64,000 nucleotides of DNA from Tepidibacter aestuarii (GTDB lineage Bacteria > Bacillota > Clostridia > Peptostreptococcales > Peptostreptococcaceae). The stretch is taken from the NCBI RefSeq assembly GCF_934924865.1, contig NZ_OW235315.1:1-64000 (forward strand), read 5' to 3'. The notes under the pieces are model-generated. The model was given only the letters and a program-made list of their open reading frames with translations. It was not told the origin of the DNA and did not search any database. A program made the position numbers and the translations under genes. Below, in pieces: positions 35,828 through 44,695 of the stretch (positions are counted from its first letter, which is position 1; every line of letters starts with the position of its first letter).

Positions 35828-37378
35828 ATGGATTTAATAAAAGATGTAATGAAGATAGACAACAGAAGTGATTTTGGAAGGTTTCAAACTTTTTTAGAAT
35901 CTGAAATTTTAGTACCTGATACAAAGAATGATGTTTTTGAAATAGTAAAGACAGAAGCGTACATATCTTTAAAGAAGGAAGAATTAATGCAAGGAAAAAT
36001 AATACTAAGAGGAGATTTGAACTATAACACTATTTATATAACTCAAGATAAACAGGTTACAAATTTAAGTGGAAAAATAGATATAAACGAAGCAATAGAA
36101 AAAGAAGATATTTCATCAGATATGAAGAGTATATTGGTTAGCAATATAGAGCATATAGATTGCAGCATAATAAATGAAAGAAAGATAAAACTAGGATGTT
36201 TAGTAAATATCACAGGTAGTTTATTTTCAAGGGAAAAAGTAGATATAATAAGAGATATAGCTGGGATCGATGATATACAAACTAGTAAAAAAGAAATATA
36301 CTATGATGACGTAATAGGAATTGAAAAATCAGAGGCAGTAGTAAAAGAAATAATAAATCTTGGAGAGAATGAAGATGTTAGTTCTGTATTGTCATTAAAT
36401 CCAAAGGTATTGTTAAAGGAAACTAGACTATCAGATAACAAGGTTATATTAGGAGGAGTAGTTGAACTCAACCCTATTGTTTTAAATAAAGAAGGAGAAA
36501 TGAGCAAATTAAGATCTAATTCTGTAGAGTTCACACAGTTTATAGAAGTAGCTGGAGTCATGCAGGGAATGAAAGAAGATTCGTATATGAATTTAATAGA
36601 CTTTAAATTTAATTTAAAAGATGATGATTCAGGAAGAGCTAATCTACTAGAAATAGATGCAACTGTTAGTACAAAGGTTAAAATATCAGAGAATGTAGTA
36701 AAAGAAACTCTTCAAGATGCTTATTGCCCATATAAAGATTTAAAACTTGAAGATAAGAGTTTTAATTTAAATAAAATAGTTAATTTTGGTGAAGACGATT
36801 TTATAATAAATGAGGTTATACAAAATGATAAAGACGACATAGAAATCAAAGAAATATTGAATGTAGATTCAAAGTTATTTATAACAGATAATTTTATTAT
36901 AGAAGAAAAGATGAATATAGAAGGTATAATTCATGTTGATATACTATATACTCCTGTTGAGGGCTTAAGACCTGTATATAGCATGAGTGAGGAAATACCA
37001 TTTAAACAATCTCTAGATTTAAGCAATATCAATGATAGCATGAAGCCATATTCAAACATAGATGTAGATAGTATAAATTGTAGTGTACAAAAAAATGAAG
37101 TTGAATTAAAGATAAAAGGAAAAACTAAATTCGAAGTCGTAGAAGATTTAAAGAGTTCATTTGTAATAAATGGAGAAATTATAGGAGATATAGATTCTTC
37201 ATCAAGACCTAGTATAACTATATATATAGCCAAAGAAAATGACACTCTTTGGGATGTAGCAAAAAGATATAATACAACAGCATTAGAAATAGCTCAAACT
37301 AATGATATGAATGAAGAAGATTCCTTAAAAGAAGGTCAATATTTAATAATAGAAAAGAAAGTAACACTAGATATATAA
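35828..37378 (+). CDS. sipL: DUF3794/LysM protein, SipL-like spore coat morphogenesis factor
   Basis: 516 residues: repeated DUF3794 modules (about 20-450, each beta-rich, with acidic ends such as LLKETRLSDNKVILGGVVEL) and a C-terminal LysM domain (about 462-508, IYIAKENDTLWDVAKRYNTT). This is the architecture of SipL of C. difficile, which binds the coat ATPase SpoIVA through its LysM. No signal peptide, as expected for a mother-cell coat protein. Position between veg and ispE matches the C. difficile order. Strong AGGGGGG site. Another DUF3794-LysM paralogue cannot be excluded. Confidence 0.85.
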   Translation: MDLIKDVMKIDNRSDFGRFQTFLESEILVPDTKNDVFEIVKTEAYISLKKEELMQGKIILRGDLNYNTIYITQDKQVTNLSGKIDINEAIEKEDISSDMKSILVSNIEHIDCSIINERKIKLGCLVNITGSLFSREKVDIIRDIAGIDDIQTSKKEIYYDDVIGIEKSEAVVKEIINLGENEDVSSVLSLNPKVLLKETRLSDNKVILGGVVELNPIVLNKEGEMSKLRSNSVEFTQFIEVAGVMQGMKEDSYMNLIDFKFNLKDDDSGRANLLEIDATVSTKVKISENVVKETLQDAYCPYKDLKLEDKSFNLNKIVNFGEDDFIINEVIQNDKDDIEIKEILNVDSKLFITDNFIIEEKMNIEGIIHVDILYTPVEGLRPVYSMSEEIPFKQSLDLSNINDSMKPYSNIDVDSINCSVQKNEVELKIKGKTKFEVVEDLKSSFVINGEIIGDIDSSSRPSITIYIAKENDTLWDVAKRYNTTALEIAQTNDMNEEDSLKEGQYLIIEKKVTLDI

Positions 37379-37391
37379 AAGATATATAAAG

Positions 37392-37430
37392 AAAAAAGTC
37401 TCAATATCATTTCGATATTGAGACTTTTTA
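37392..37430 (+). terminator. intrinsic terminator after sipL
   Basis: AAAAAGTCTCAATATC pairs with GATATTGAGACTTTTT around a 5-base loop. Confidence 0.9.
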
Positions 37431-37588
37431 GATTTATTCGAAAGCTAAAAGTTCTAAATTTTCATTCTTTTAAGGCTAAAGATAAGAACTTAACAGATTC
37501 TAAATTAAGTTTCACTTTATATAAATTTAAATATAGTATAATATATTGTATAATGAGAGAAGTATGTTTTTATAGCTAAAGAAATTAT

Positions 37589-37626
37589 AACATGAGCTAT
37601 GCTATAGAATAAAACGAATTTTTTAT
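37589..37626 (+). repeat. degenerate copy of dispersed repeat A
   Basis: ACATGAGCTATGCTATAG, followed by AATAAAACGAATTTTTTA, parallels the last 40 bases of copy 2 (ACATGAGCTATGCGTAGC, then ATAAAGCGAATTTT). The second hairpin survives as CTAT-GC-ATAG and the first is missing. It ends about 20 bases before ispE, close to its ribosome site. Confidence 0.45.
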
Positions 37627-37645
37627 ATTAATTTAGGAGGAAGGT

Positions 37646-38521
37646 ATGAAAAGCTTGGATTTAAAATGTAGAGCGAAAATAAATTTATCTATAGATGTGC
37701 TTGGAAAAAGAGAAGATAACTATCATTTAGTAGAAATGATTATGCAAACTATAGATTTATATGATAATGTAAATATAGAAGAGATAGAAAGTGGAATAAT
37801 TATAGAGAGTAATAATGAACATGTTCCAACTGACTCTAGTAATATAGCTTATAAGGCTGCTGACTTGATAAAGAGAGAATTCAGTATAGACAAAGGTTTA
37901 AAAATAACAATAAATAAGAATATACCTGTAGCGGCTGGATTAGCGGGAGGAAGTACGAACGCTGCTGCCGTTTTGGTTGGACTTAATAAGTTATGGGGTT
38001 TAAATTTGACTCAAGAACAACTTATGAAACTTGGGTTAAGGCTTGGAGCAGATGTACCATTTTGCATATTAGGAGGAGCTGCAATAGCTAAAGGGATAGG
38101 AGAAGAATTGACTAGAATAAAAGATCTAGGAAATGTTAAAATACTTATATGTAAGCCAGATATATTGGTCTCTACAAAATGGGTGTATCAAAACTTAAAT
38201 ATAAATAAGGTAGCTAAAAGACCTAACATAAAAAATATATTAAACAATCTTCAGGAAAACGATGTACAAGCTTTAGCTTGTAATATGGTTAACGTACTTG
38301 AAAGTGTAACTGAAAATAAATATACACAAATAAAAGAAATAAAGAAAAAAATGATTGAACACAATGCTTTAGGATCTATGATGAGTGGAAGTGGACCAAC
38401 AGTATTTGGAATATTCAATAATTTGGATTGTGCACAAAAAGCGAAGGAAGAATTACAACAAGTATACAAGCAAACATATTTAGTGAATACTTATAAGGGA
38501 GGAATTGAAATTGAAGGATAA
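37646..38521 (+). CDS. ispE: 4-diphosphocytidyl-2-C-methyl-D-erythritol kinase
   Basis: 291 residues, GHMP kinase. ATP-dependent step of the non-mevalonate isoprenoid pathway. Seen: RAKINLSIDVLGKREDNYH (about 8-26, catalytic Lys10 region), the ATP loop IPVAAGLAGGSTNAAAVL (about 93-110), GLRLGADVPFCILGGAA with the catalytic Asp (about 131-147), and GSMMSGSGPTVFGIF near the end. Overlaps the following GntR gene by 11 bases. TAGGAGGA site. Confidence 0.95.
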   Translation: MKSLDLKCRAKINLSIDVLGKREDNYHLVEMIMQTIDLYDNVNIEEIESGIIIESNNEHVPTDSSNIAYKAADLIKREFSIDKGLKITINKNIPVAAGLAGGSTNAAAVLVGLNKLWGLNLTQEQLMKLGLRLGADVPFCILGGAAIAKGIGEELTRIKDLGNVKILICKPDILVSTKWVYQNLNINKVAKRPNIKNILNNLQENDVQALACNMVNVLESVTENKYTQIKEIKKKMIEHNALGSMMSGSGPTVFGIFNNLDCAQKAKEELQQVYKQTYLVNTYKGGIEIEG

Positions 38522-39197
38522 CTTAGAAAAATTAAAGTTAGAAAATTATAAACCTTTGAGGGAGATAGTATTTGAATACCTAAGAGAATCAATATTAAAA
38601 GGAAAATTAGAACCTGCACAAAGACTTATGGAGGTTCAATTAGCTGAACAGTTAGGGGTTAGTAGAACACCAGTAAGAGAAGCTATTAGAAAATTAGAAT
38701 TAGAAGGATTAGTAGTTATGCTTCCTAGAAAAGGAGCATATGTTGCAGATGTATCATTAAAAGATATAATAGAAGTTTTAGAAATAAGAGCAGCATTAGA
38801 AGGACTTGCAGCATCTGTAGCAGCTGAGAGAATGTCTGATGAAGACTTAGAAAAATTAGAACTTATATCTTATCAGTTTAAGAAAAGCTTAGAAAATGGT
38901 GATATAGATATGATGGTCAAAAAGGATATAGAACTACATGACCTTATATTCAATTCAACGAATAATCAAAAACTTATTCAAATAAATAACTCTTTAAGAG
39001 AACAGGTATATAGATTTAGAGTAACATATATATCTGATCATGATACTTCTAAGAACTTAGTTAAGGAACATGAAGATATAATACAGGCTATATGTAATAG
39101 AGATTCTAAAGGTGCTATGCAAAAATCTACTGAACATATGGAAAATGCTCAAAACTTTATAATAGAGAAGTCTAGAAGAAATAATTCTGAAAAATAA
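38511..39197 (+). CDS. GntR family regulator, FadR/FCD subfamily
   Basis: 228 residues: winged-helix domain (about 15-75; EQLGVSRTPVREAIRKLELE is the recognition helix) and an all-helical FCD ligand-binding domain (about 85-215) with the metal-ligand pattern Asp/His (ELHDLIF, KEHEDII, STEHME). It binds DNA as a dimer and is released by an organic acid-type ligand. The start is a TTG at 38511, 8 bases after GGGAGG; another TTG at 38505 is too close to it. Coupled to ispE, as in C. difficile. Targets unknown. Confidence 0.87.
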   Translation: MKDNLEKLKLENYKPLREIVFEYLRESILKGKLEPAQRLMEVQLAEQLGVSRTPVREAIRKLELEGLVVMLPRKGAYVADVSLKDIIEVLEIRAALEGLAASVAAERMSDEDLEKLELISYQFKKSLENGDIDMMVKKDIELHDLIFNSTNNQKLIQINNSLREQVYRFRVTYISDHDTSKNLVKEHEDIIQAICNRDSKGAMQKSTEHMENAQNFIIEKSRRNNSEK

Positions 39198-39232
39198 AAG
39201 TCCTAAAATTTTAGGACTTTTATTTTTTTTTT
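39196..39232 (+). terminator. intrinsic terminator after the GntR gene
   Basis: AAAAGTCCTAAAA pairs with TTTTAGGACTTTT, then T10. Confidence 0.9.
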
Positions 39233-39332
39233 ATGTATTTAAATTCGGTTTTGGGAAAAATTATATATAGACATACTAGATTGTATAGAAGTTTATATCT
39301 GAATTAAGTTTGGCTTTATAGGAGTTGATACG

Positions 39333-39503
39333 ATGTATGAGAGTAGCTTGTTTTTAATAGTCGGCATATATATGTTGGTATGGGACTGTAATATTTTGAA
39401 GAAAAAGAAGTTAAATAAAGAATTCAATATAGCTAAATTCATAGGAAGCGCCTATATTGTAGTATCTTTTGCATATTTTATATATTACGTAAATAGGAGG
39501 TGA
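39333..39503 (+). CDS. small two-helix membrane protein leading the ger operon
   Basis: 56 residues: hydrophobic helix 1 (about 5-17, LFLIVGIYMLVW), a lysine-rich loop (KKKKLNKEF), and helix 2 (about 36-52). The start follows TAGGAGTTG at good spacing. The final codons AGG AGG TGA form the ribosome site of the germination gene that starts 5 bases later, so it is translationally coupled to it. Small proteins of this kind accompany some clostridial ger operons; I know of no proven function. Confidence 0.65.
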   Translation: MYESSLFLIVGIYMLVWDCNILKKKKLNKEFNIAKFIGSAYIVVSFAYFIYYVNRR

Positions 39504-39507
39504 GAAT

Positions 39508-41037
39508 ATGCAAGTAAAAAAAGAAGAATATAAGCTTGAACATAAGTTAGATATTATAAATGAAAGATTTAAAGATTGTGATGACCTAGTTATAAGAGAA
39601 TTTGATGTTGGTGTTGAGAATGGTTGTAAAATGGCTCTTGTTTACATAGATGGATTGACAGATAAGGCACTTATAAGTGAATTTGCTTTAAATAATTTGA
39701 TAGTTGCATCTAGATTAGCTATGCCTAATGATATAAAGAATAATATAAAAGATTTAATACAGAAAAAAACTATAGCAATAACCGAGATAAAAGAAATTAA
39801 GGAAATGGAAGAATGTATTAAGAATATACTCGTAGGAGAAACGCTTTTATTTATAGATAATGTTGAGGAATCCATAGTATTATCTTCAAGAGGGTGGCCA
39901 ACTCGTTCAGTATCAGAGCCCCAATCTGAGGTTGTTATAAGAGGTCCTAGAGATGGATTTACTGAGACACTGAAAGTTAACACATCCTTAGTAAGAAGAA
40001 GAATAAGGGATACGAATTTTAAAATAAAAAATCTGTCATTAGGAGAAAGGTCAAAAACTGATGTAGCTTTACTGTATATAGAAGATATAGTTAACAATAC
40101 AGTTTTGGAAGAAGTTAAAAAAAGAGTAGATGAAATAGATATAGATATGATTCAAGAAAGTGGAGATGTAGAGCAGTTAATAGAAGATAATTGTTATTCT
40201 TTATTTCCTCAAATACAGTATACAGAAAGACCTGACGTAATAGCATCATCTTTATATGAAGGTAGAGTTGCAATATTATTAGATAACACACCTTTTGCTC
40301 TTATAGTTCCGGTTACACTAACTACGTTCTTACAATCTCCTGATGATTATTATGAAAGATGGATAATATCAACCCTTGTAAGGTTTATAAGATTGATGGC
40401 TACAGGATTTTCTTTGTTTTTACCATCACTATATATAGCGATAACTTCTTATCATCCAGATATGTTACCAACAGACCTTGCTTTATACCTTGCAGCAACA
40501 AGACAAGGAGTACCATTTCCGGCATTTACAGAGGCATTTATAATGGAAATTACATTGGAATTATTAAGGGAAGCTGGAGCAAGGCTTCCAAAGGCTATAG
40601 GATCTACAATAGGTATTGTAGGAGGTCTTGTAATAGGTCAAGCTGCAGTTCAAGCTGGTATAGTCAGTCCTCTTATGGTAATAATAGTCGCTATAACTGC
40701 AATATCTTCTTTTGCAACACCTAGTTACAATATGGCGATAGGATTTAGAATGCTTAGATTCATATTAATGCTTTTGGCATCCATATTAGGTCTTTATGGA
40801 ATAATATTAGGATTTTTAGTTATGCTAATAAATTTAGCTAATTTAAGAAGTTTTGGAATTCCTTATTTAGAGCCGTTATGCTCTATGGGAGAAAATTTCA
40901 AAGATCTTAAAGATACGATTATAAGAGCTCCTATGGCATCTATGCATTCAAGACCTAAAATGTATACAAAAAGAAATACAAATAGATTAGATGATAAAAG
41001 AAAAGAGATACTTGGGGAGGATGATATTAAAAAATGA
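39508..41037 (+). CDS. gerA: spore germination receptor A subunit (GerA family)
   Basis: 509 residues: a soluble N-terminal region (about 1-290, with TRSVSEPQSEVVIRGPRDGFTE cut short here as EPQSEVVIRGPRDGF at about 146-160), then about five membrane helices (about 300-475) with TRQGVPFPAFTEAFIMEI at 331-348. Together with the B and C subunits it forms the nutrient-responsive receptor in the inner spore membrane. The start follows AGGAGGTG. The gene overlaps gerB by 4 bases. Confidence 0.93.
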   Translation: MQVKKEEYKLEHKLDIINERFKDCDDLVIREFDVGVENGCKMALVYIDGLTDKALISEFALNNLIVASRLAMPNDIKNNIKDLIQKKTIAITEIKEIKEMEECIKNILVGETLLFIDNVEESIVLSSRGWPTRSVSEPQSEVVIRGPRDGFTETLKVNTSLVRRRIRDTNFKIKNLSLGERSKTDVALLYIEDIVNNTVLEEVKKRVDEIDIDMIQESGDVEQLIEDNCYSLFPQIQYTERPDVIASSLYEGRVAILLDNTPFALIVPVTLTTFLQSPDDYYERWIISTLVRFIRLMATGFSLFLPSLYIAITSYHPDMLPTDLALYLAATRQGVPFPAFTEAFIMEITLELLREAGARLPKAIGSTIGIVGGLVIGQAAVQAGIVSPLMVIIVAITAISSFATPSYNMAIGFRMLRFILMLLASILGLYGIILGFLVMLINLANLRSFGIPYLEPLCSMGENFKDLKDTIIRAPMASMHSRPKMYTKRNTNRLDDKRKEILGEDDIKK

Positions 41038-42134
41038 TTTCAACTAAAGAAAAAATAAGTACATCGCAAATGATAACACTTTTGATGAGTACAATGCTAG
41101 GTGTAGGTATATTATCTTTACCAAGAAACTTATCAGATAAAGTCAAAGGATCAGGGTTTATAGTTGTAATAATAGCAACCCTTGTATGTATTTTCTTTGG
41201 ATATTGTATATATAAAGTGGTATATAGATTTCAAAATAAAAGTCTTATGCAGATAAGTTCAGATATTTTGACTAAGCCGATTGCATACTTAATATGCATT
41301 ATATATATATTATACTATTTGATAAATATAGGTATGGTAGTCCGTATATTTGGAGAAGTTGTAAAAATGTATATGTTAAAGAAAACCCCTATAGAGGTGA
41401 TAATACTATCTATGTTATTTGTATGTGCTTACGGTTCTAGAAAAGGAATAGAAGGTATAGCTAGGATATCCCAGATAATATTTTTCTTAATGATGCTACC
41501 TATAATATTTATATTTTTATTTTCACTTCAGAGTGCTGATTTTAGTAATTTAATGCCTATTTTTAATGTTAACTTATCTCAGATATTTCCATCTGTATTC
41601 TTGACTACTTTTTCATTCTCAGGATTTGAGACTATGCTTATACTTGGCATTTTTATGAAAGATCCTAAGGATGGCTTTAAGATACAGTGGATATCATCAG
41701 CTATTGTAGGAATTGCATCTGTATTCTTTGTAGTAATAAGCATGGCTGTATTTGGTCAAACTGAAACTTCACATTTAATGTGGCCTACATTGACCATTGT
41801 AAAAGTCATAGATATACCAGGAGCATTTTTAGAAAATCTAGATGCATTAATAATGGGAGCCTGGACGTTAAATATATTTATAACAATATGCGTATTTCTT
41901 TTCTCTCAATCGTTAATATTTGGAGATATGTTTAATTGCAAAGAAATAAGTTACTTTAATTATGCTGTGCTCCCAATTGCATATTTATTAGCTTTATATC
42001 CTGCTAATTTAGCACATGTATACGATTTATTGAGCAATAAATATACAATTGGATTACAAGTAATAGTTATTGCAGCTATTCCTTTTATACTATTTTTATT
42101 TTCTAGATTTAGTAAGAAGGTGAAAAAAGCATGA
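41034..42134 (+). CDS. gerB: spore germination receptor B subunit (GerAB/ArcD/ProY permease family)
   Basis: 366 residues, ten membrane helices, an APC-superfamily fold with the first helix break LLMSTMLGVGILSLPRNLSD. In germination receptors this subunit binds the nutrient germinant, usually an amino acid. It overlaps both neighbours by 4 bases (ATGA). The germinant cannot be read from the sequence. Confidence 0.93.
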   Translation: MISTKEKISTSQMITLLMSTMLGVGILSLPRNLSDKVKGSGFIVVIIATLVCIFFGYCIYKVVYRFQNKSLMQISSDILTKPIAYLICIIYILYYLINIGMVVRIFGEVVKMYMLKKTPIEVIILSMLFVCAYGSRKGIEGIARISQIIFFLMMLPIIFIFLFSLQSADFSNLMPIFNVNLSQIFPSVFLTTFSFSGFETMLILGIFMKDPKDGFKIQWISSAIVGIASVFFVVISMAVFGQTETSHLMWPTLTIVKVIDIPGAFLENLDALIMGAWTLNIFITICVFLFSQSLIFGDMFNCKEISYFNYAVLPIAYLLALYPANLAHVYDLLSNKYTIGLQVIVIAAIPFILFLFSRFSKKVKKA

Positions 42135-43279
42135 AACAAAAATATACGATTTTAATTCTAACAATTATTATAAGCACATTACTTACAGGTTGTTGGGATA
42201 AGGTTGAAATAAACAATAGAGGATTTGTAATAGGGCTTGGAATAGATAAATTAAAAGAAGAAGAAAAGAAAGAAGAATTAGATAAAATAAAAGTATCGTT
42301 TAAAATACCTAATGTAGCCCTCCTTGGAACAAAACAAACACCCACCAAGGAAGCGTCTTTTTATTGGGAAGCTCAAGGAGAGTCGTTTAATACTACAATA
42401 AATAAGATAGAATCAAAGTCTCCATTTGACTTAGAACTATCTCACAACAAGATAATAATACTAGGAAAAGAAATAGTTCAAGATAAAAGATTATTCAAGC
42501 AGATACTTGATGGAATAGATAGAAATAAACGTTTTTCAAGAAAAATGTTCATATTAGTATCAGAAGAAACTGCTTCAGATATTATAGCTATTAAACCCAA
42601 TGAACAACCCATTGTAGGAGTATATTATTCAAACATATTACGTTCTGCAGTAAATAATGGGACAGTAATAGATGGAACTTTGAATAAGGTAATAAAGGAA
42701 ATACACGAAAATAAAAGTACTGTATTTCCTCTTACTACTAAAACTGATAATAATAAGAGAATAGAACTCGTTGGCGGAATTGTAGTAAAGGATTATGTGT
42801 TTAAAGAAGAATTGAATGCGCGAGAATGCAGATTTTTGAATATGATAAATCAAGATAATTACAATATAATGGATATACATGTTACCTATAAAGATGTACC
42901 AGTTGCTTACAAAATAACTAGTAACAAAAGTGAAACAAAGGTAACTGAAAAAGATAATAATTTAGTACTAGATATATATATAGATACTGAAGGTGATATA
43001 ACTCAGCATGAAATTGGAATTAAGGGGCTTGTAGCTAATGATAAAGGTATACGTGAAGTAGAAAAATTATGTGAGAATAAGATAAAAGAAAATGTGAATA
43101 AGTTAATATCTAAATTACAAAAAGATAGTCTAGATGTTATACATGTAAAAGATACATTGTATAAATACAATCAACCTTTATATAAAAAAGTTAATGAAGA
43201 TTTTGATCAGTACTTCAAAAATATGAAAGTTAATGTACATGTAAATAGTAAAATTAGAAGAATAGGTATAGTAAGGTAA
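42131..43279 (+). CDS. gerC: spore germination receptor C subunit, Ger(x)C lipoprotein
   Basis: 382 residues. Signal peptide with lipobox LTGC (lipidated Cys21), followed by the family start WDKVEINNRGFVIGLGID. The mature protein lies on the outer face of the inner spore membrane as part of the receptor. The A, B and C genes overlap in order, giving one complete tripartite receptor; no fourth (D) subunit gene was seen. Confidence 0.93.
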   Translation: MKQKYTILILTIIISTLLTGCWDKVEINNRGFVIGLGIDKLKEEEKKEELDKIKVSFKIPNVALLGTKQTPTKEASFYWEAQGESFNTTINKIESKSPFDLELSHNKIIILGKEIVQDKRLFKQILDGIDRNKRFSRKMFILVSEETASDIIAIKPNEQPIVGVYYSNILRSAVNNGTVIDGTLNKVIKEIHENKSTVFPLTTKTDNNKRIELVGGIVVKDYVFKEELNARECRFLNMINQDNYNIMDIHVTYKDVPVAYKITSNKSETKVTEKDNNLVLDIYIDTEGDITQHEIGIKGLVANDKGIREVEKLCENKIKENVNKLISKLQKDSLDVIHVKDTLYKYNQPLYKKVNEDFDQYFKNMKVNVHVNSKIRRIGIVR

Positions 43280-43333
43280 AAAAAGGACAAAATAAAGATA
43301 TAAAATAAATTAATTAATTCGGGGGGATAAATT

Positions 43334-43975
43334 ATGAGAAAAGTTTTAATTGCATTTTTTATAGCTTTATTTTGTTTTATGAGTACTATATCTTACTTAA
43401 ATGATGTTTATGCAAACAGAGACAATTATAAAGAAAAGCTGATAAGATTCCATGTTATAGCAAATAGTGATTCTCAAAATGATCAAGAGTTAAAATTAAA
43501 GGTTAGAGATAAAATAATAGAATTTTTATCTCCAAAATTAGAAAAATCAGAAAGTATTGAAGAAACTAAAAATATTATCACGGAAAATATTCAAAATATA
43601 CAGAAAATAGCTTCGGATGAAATAAAAGAAAATGAAAAAGAGTATAAAGTAACAGCTAGCTTAGATTATTCAAATTTTCCTACAAAGAAATATTCTAATA
43701 TAGTATTACCTGCTGGTGAATATAAAGCATTAAAGGTTGTAATAGGAGAAGGTAAAGGGAAAAACTGGTGGTGCGTGATGTTCCCGCCACTATGTTTTGT
43801 AGATATAAATCATGGAATAACAGACAATAAAACTGAGAAAAATTTAAAAAAAGTTCTTACAGAAGAAGAATATAAAATGATATTAGTTGACAATAAAGAG
43901 GTTAAATTAAAATTTAAAATAGTAGAGATATTAGAAAAAATAAAAAATAAGAATATTAAATTACATTTAAGTTAA
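43334..43975 (+). CDS. spoIIR: stage II sporulation protein R
   Basis: 213 residues. N-terminal membrane/secretion segment (about 5-25), then the SpoIIR core KLIRFHVIANSDSQNDQELKL (about 36-56, given here in part: RFHVIANSDSQNDQ) and WWCVMFPPLCFVD (about 148-160). It is made in the forespore and triggers processing of pro-sigma-E in the mother cell. Start follows GGGGGG. The gene has probably its own forespore promoter, not resolved here. Confidence 0.93.
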   Translation: MRKVLIAFFIALFCFMSTISYLNDVYANRDNYKEKLIRFHVIANSDSQNDQELKLKVRDKIIEFLSPKLEKSESIEETKNIITENIQNIQKIASDEIKENEKEYKVTASLDYSNFPTKKYSNIVLPAGEYKALKVVIGEGKGKNWWCVMFPPLCFVDINHGITDNKTEKNLKKVLTEEEYKMILVDNKEVKLKFKIVEILEKIKNKNIKLHLS

Positions 43976-43997
43976 GAAACAATAGGAGTGATTTATT

Positions 43998-44681
43998 TTG
44001 AAAAAAATACTATTATTAGTTTCAATGTGTTCTATATTAATATTATCGTGTGTAGTATTTTATGTAGATGATTATATAGTATATGGTCAAGCTAATATAT
44101 TTTGGGGCTCAAAAGGCGATGATGTTAAAGCGGTTCAAACAAAACTTAAAAACTGGGGTTATTATAATGGTCCTATAGATGGTGTATATGGATATAAAAC
44201 CTATGAATCTATAAAGAAATTTCAAAAAAAGAATAATTTAAAACAAGATGGTATAGTTGGAAATGAAACTAAAAAAGCACTTGGAATACAAACTCAAACT
44301 AAAAAAGTAGCAACATCTAGAAATGATGAGATATACCTTCTATCTCAGGCTATAACAGGAGAAGCAAGAGGTGAGCCTTATATAGGGCAAGTGAGTGTAG
44401 GGGCGGTTATATTAAATAGAACTAAAGATTCTAGATTTCCGCATTCAATAGCTGGAGTTGTATATCAACCAGGCGCTTTTACTGCAGTTGATGATGGTCA
44501 AATAAATATGAAGCCAACAGAATCTTGTATACAAGCTGCAAATGATGCTATTAATGGATGGGATCCTACAGGTGGAGCTGTGTACTATTGGAACCCTGCA
44601 ACAGCTACAAGTAAATGGATATGGAAATTAAAACCTATATATAAAGTAGGTAAGCATTGGTTTGCAAAAGAAACTTACTAG
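43998..44681 (+). CDS. sleB: spore cortex-lytic enzyme SleB
   Basis: 227 residues: signal segment (about 1-25), a peptidoglycan-binding domain (about 38-95; GDDVKAVQTKLKNWGYYNGP) and a Hydrolase_2/SleB lytic transglycosylase domain (about 108-227; AITGEARGEPYIGQVSVGAV, whose Glu is catalytic). It cuts muramic-lactam cortex during germination. The start is TTG, 7 bases after AGGAGTG. ypeB follows in the usual order. Confidence 0.93.
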   Translation: MKKILLLVSMCSILILSCVVFYVDDYIVYGQANIFWGSKGDDVKAVQTKLKNWGYYNGPIDGVYGYKTYESIKKFQKKNNLKQDGIVGNETKKALGIQTQTKKVATSRNDEIYLLSQAITGEARGEPYIGQVSVGAVILNRTKDSRFPHSIAGVVYQPGAFTAVDDGQINMKPTESCIQAANDAINGWDPTGGAVYYWNPATATSKWIWKLKPIYKVGKHWFAKETY

Positions 44682-44695
44682 AAAGAAGTGATATT

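Noticed and set aside
40359..40724. Open frame of 121 codons in another frame within gerA
   Set aside because: The product is a repetitive Ser/Arg/Tyr/Asn mixture caused by shifted reading of the gerA membrane region.
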